From positions 744,001 to 808,000 of the forward strand of contig NC_052106.1 in assembly GCF_012273895.1 (NCBI RefSeq): DNA of 64,000 nt. Reading direction: 5' to 3'. The notes under the pieces were generated by a model. That model searched no databases. It was not told the origin of the DNA and was given only the letters and a program-made list of their open reading frames with translations. A program made the translations under genes and the position numbers. Positions 62,162-64,000 of this stretch are shown here, one piece after another. The DNA comes from Zerene cesonia. Lineage: Eukaryota; Arthropoda; Insecta; Lepidoptera; Pieridae. How positions within the stretch are numbered: position 1 is the stretch's first letter; the number at the start of each line of letters is the position of its first letter.

Positions 62162-64000
62162 ATGGATTTCTTTAAAAGTGGGTTGAAGACTGTTTTAGGA
62201 GCGCCGGAACCCGGCCAACTGCCTTCTGGAGCTGAAACAGTGAGTTTTCTCTAAATATCAAACTTGAACTATTAATAATATTCACTTTTTTATATTTTCG
62301 GTGTTCATGCAATATGTGTGGGCGATAATATTGAAGAAAATCGCTGTCAGTGTAAATTTTTTAAGTGATACAATGGTATGAAGTATAAAATGTATGTTTA
62401 AACCATTTAATGAGATAAAAACGAGTTTGTGAATCTAGTTTTTGCATTTGCCTAGACGGAAGTAATATATTTGTTTTTCTGTGTCCCCAAAAGTATCATT
62501 GCATGACATTTTATGAAAAGTAACATTTTTCTTAAATACTTAATTTAAAAGTTGTTTGCATATTTGAATTTGTTTGTTTAAGTATGCTTAAACAAATAAA
62601 TAAAAAGTTATAATGTGTTTATATATAGTAAAGGGTGTTATTCTAAAAAGTATGAAAAAATATCCAACTGTATACAATTGCTTTTTAATTTTGTCTATTT
62701 ATGATAGTTGCATATTCCCGTTCCTGTGGGATTTCCGGGAAAAACTATCCTACGACCATCTCCTTTTTCTAAGCTACCTCTGTAAAAATTTACAGCCAAA
62801 CCAGTTACTCTGTTCATTGAAATAGTGTGATTACTAAAAAACAATATTTCTTCGCATAATTTAGGTGGAACGTCTCGTGGACCGAGTCAACAACTCAACG
62901 CTTCTTGAGGATCGACGAGATGCCTGCCGTGCCTTGAAAGCTATGTCTCGAAAGTACCGGGTTGAGGTTGGTGCTCAGGGCATTGATACATTGAAGCAGG
63001 TAATTTCAATTACAAGTTTTTATTAATTTAATGAGTTGTAAATTTATCCTGCCTGCCTTATAAATATTGATGGTCAATTAAATGTCAATTAAATGGCCAA
63101 TTTTTAGATGCGTCTGTTATGTTTAGGGGCAATCAGGAACAATAATAGTAATAGTACTAAAAATTACATAGGCAGTCAATTGTCAATGTAACAATTTATT
63201 TTGTGTTACATTAAATATAATTTCAAAATTTTTAAAATTAGTAAATGTTACACTGTTACTTTACACTAATATTATAAATGTGAAAGTTTGTTTATTTGGA
63301 TCTCTGTCCTTCAAACACACTGAAACTGCTGAACGGATTTTGAAGTGAGATTGCCATACACATAGAAATATTTGGTACCTGCTGATTGACTAATTTTTTT
63401 ATGTCATAGTCGGCAATGGAGCTGGTGGGTCACCTGATAGTAAGTGATACCACCGCCCATGAACATTTCGAGAGACGTAAGGTCAATTGCAGACCTTATG
63501 CGTCTACAAATGGATTTATCCATTATGATACAAATATGGACTACCAATATTTTCAAATGATATCTTATAAAAGGATACGCTTATGAGACGATTTTGTGTA
63601 GAACAGCAATCGTATACGCGATGCGTACGAGACGAACACGCTTACGACTATATTATTTTCTTTAACATCTATCCATACAACAGAATCTCCTTTTATCTTT
63701 ACAGGTGTTAGAACTTGATAGAGCTGATAATGAAACAATAAACTATGCCCTAGACACCCTTAATAACATTATGTCACCATCACAATTTGAGGAAGAGGAA
63801 GATAATCCTCACGTTCCTATGAATATTGGAGAGCAGTTCACTGAGATGTTCATAAAAGACCCGCACAATATTCAGCTGGTGCTAGATCTCTTAGACGAGT
63901 ATGATTTTAGAGTTCGACTGTCAGCCGTTCAATTACTAACCTCCCTACTTACAAATAGGACTAAGGACATTCAGGAAATAATTCTAGTCAAACCTATGGG
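62162..64000 (+). CDS. USO1: General vesicular transport factor p115 / USO1, 5' part
   Basis: Exons are 62162-62239, 62865-62999 and 63705 to beyond the window end, giving 169 visible residues. MDFFKSGLKTVLG is followed by ETVERLVDRVNNSTLLEDRRDACRALKAMS, which parallels the mammalian p115 N terminus (ETIQKLCDRV...STLLDDRRNAVRALK). GQFTEMF-type and QLVLDLLDEYDFRVR segments then fall in the armadillo-like globular head. p115 tethers COPII and Golgi vesicles, binding Rab1 and golgins, and ends in a long coiled coil not reached here. Junctions are phase 0 with GTGAGT and GTAATT donors. Intron 2 holds two repeats. Window truncation is the only break. Confidence 0.95.
63262..63375 (+). mobile_element. 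Lep1-like Helitron 5' fragment in USO1 intron 2
   Basis: ACTAATATTATAAATGTGAAA GTTTG, TGAAACTGCTGAACGG and TTTTGAAGTGAGATTGCC match the 5' half of the Helitron families. The 3' end is missing, apparently lost at the adjoining SINE A insertion. Confidence 0.55.
63393..63515 (-). mobile_element. SINE-like family A in USO1 intron 2
   Basis: A T-run, then ATGTCATAGTCGGCAATGGA, GCTGGTGGGTCACCTGATAG, ACCACCGCCCATGAACATTT, CAGACCTTATGCGTCTACAA and ATGGATT. This is the 3' third of the family, 5'-truncated and antisense to USO1. Confidence 0.75.

Overview
The window looks like nuclear DNA of a moth or butterfly (Lepidoptera). It is AT-rich, has spliced eukaryotic genes, and carries interspersed repeats I associate with lepidopteran genomes: Lep1-type Helitrons that begin near TC..ACTAATATTATAAA and end in AGCTAGT, and a poly(A)-tailed SINE-like family. 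I recognised these by eye and ran no database search. Four runs of N (two of exactly 1,000 bases) mark assembly gaps.

Layout. Positions 1 to about 51,770 hold no protein gene I can recognise. This stretch is a repeat-littered desert of Helitrons, SINE-like copies, a foldback element, LINE tails and microsatellites, with a few short GC-rich islands. The best functional signal there is an Inr+DPE core promoter at 5,403, followed by a 218-nt stretch without ATG that ends at a GTAAGA donor. It reads as the promoter and non-coding first exon of an unidentified plus-strand gene.

Positions 51,770-64,000 are a compact housekeeping cluster with four clear genes: RpL34 (+, two coding exons), RIOK1 (+, two exons, atypical kinase of 40S maturation), an F8A/HAP40-like huntingtin partner (-, six exons, 297 aa) and the 5' part of USO1/p115 (+, three exons, cut by the window end). 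RIOK1 and HAP40 converge, with 610 bp between their stop codons. HAP40 and USO1 diverge across about 1.5 kb that holds a tRNA-derived SINE, a 66-bp perfect palindrome, and a 12-mer found upstream of both genes in the same orientation relative to transcription.

The genes do not form a pathway. RpL34 and RIOK1 both serve ribosomes (60S component and 40S maturation), USO1 serves ER-Golgi tethering, and HAP40 partners huntingtin. I found no evidence of a new multi-gene system. The most unusual items are two rearranged copies of one tRNA-SINE, both with target-site duplications, the palindrome, and the orphan Inr-DPE promoter.
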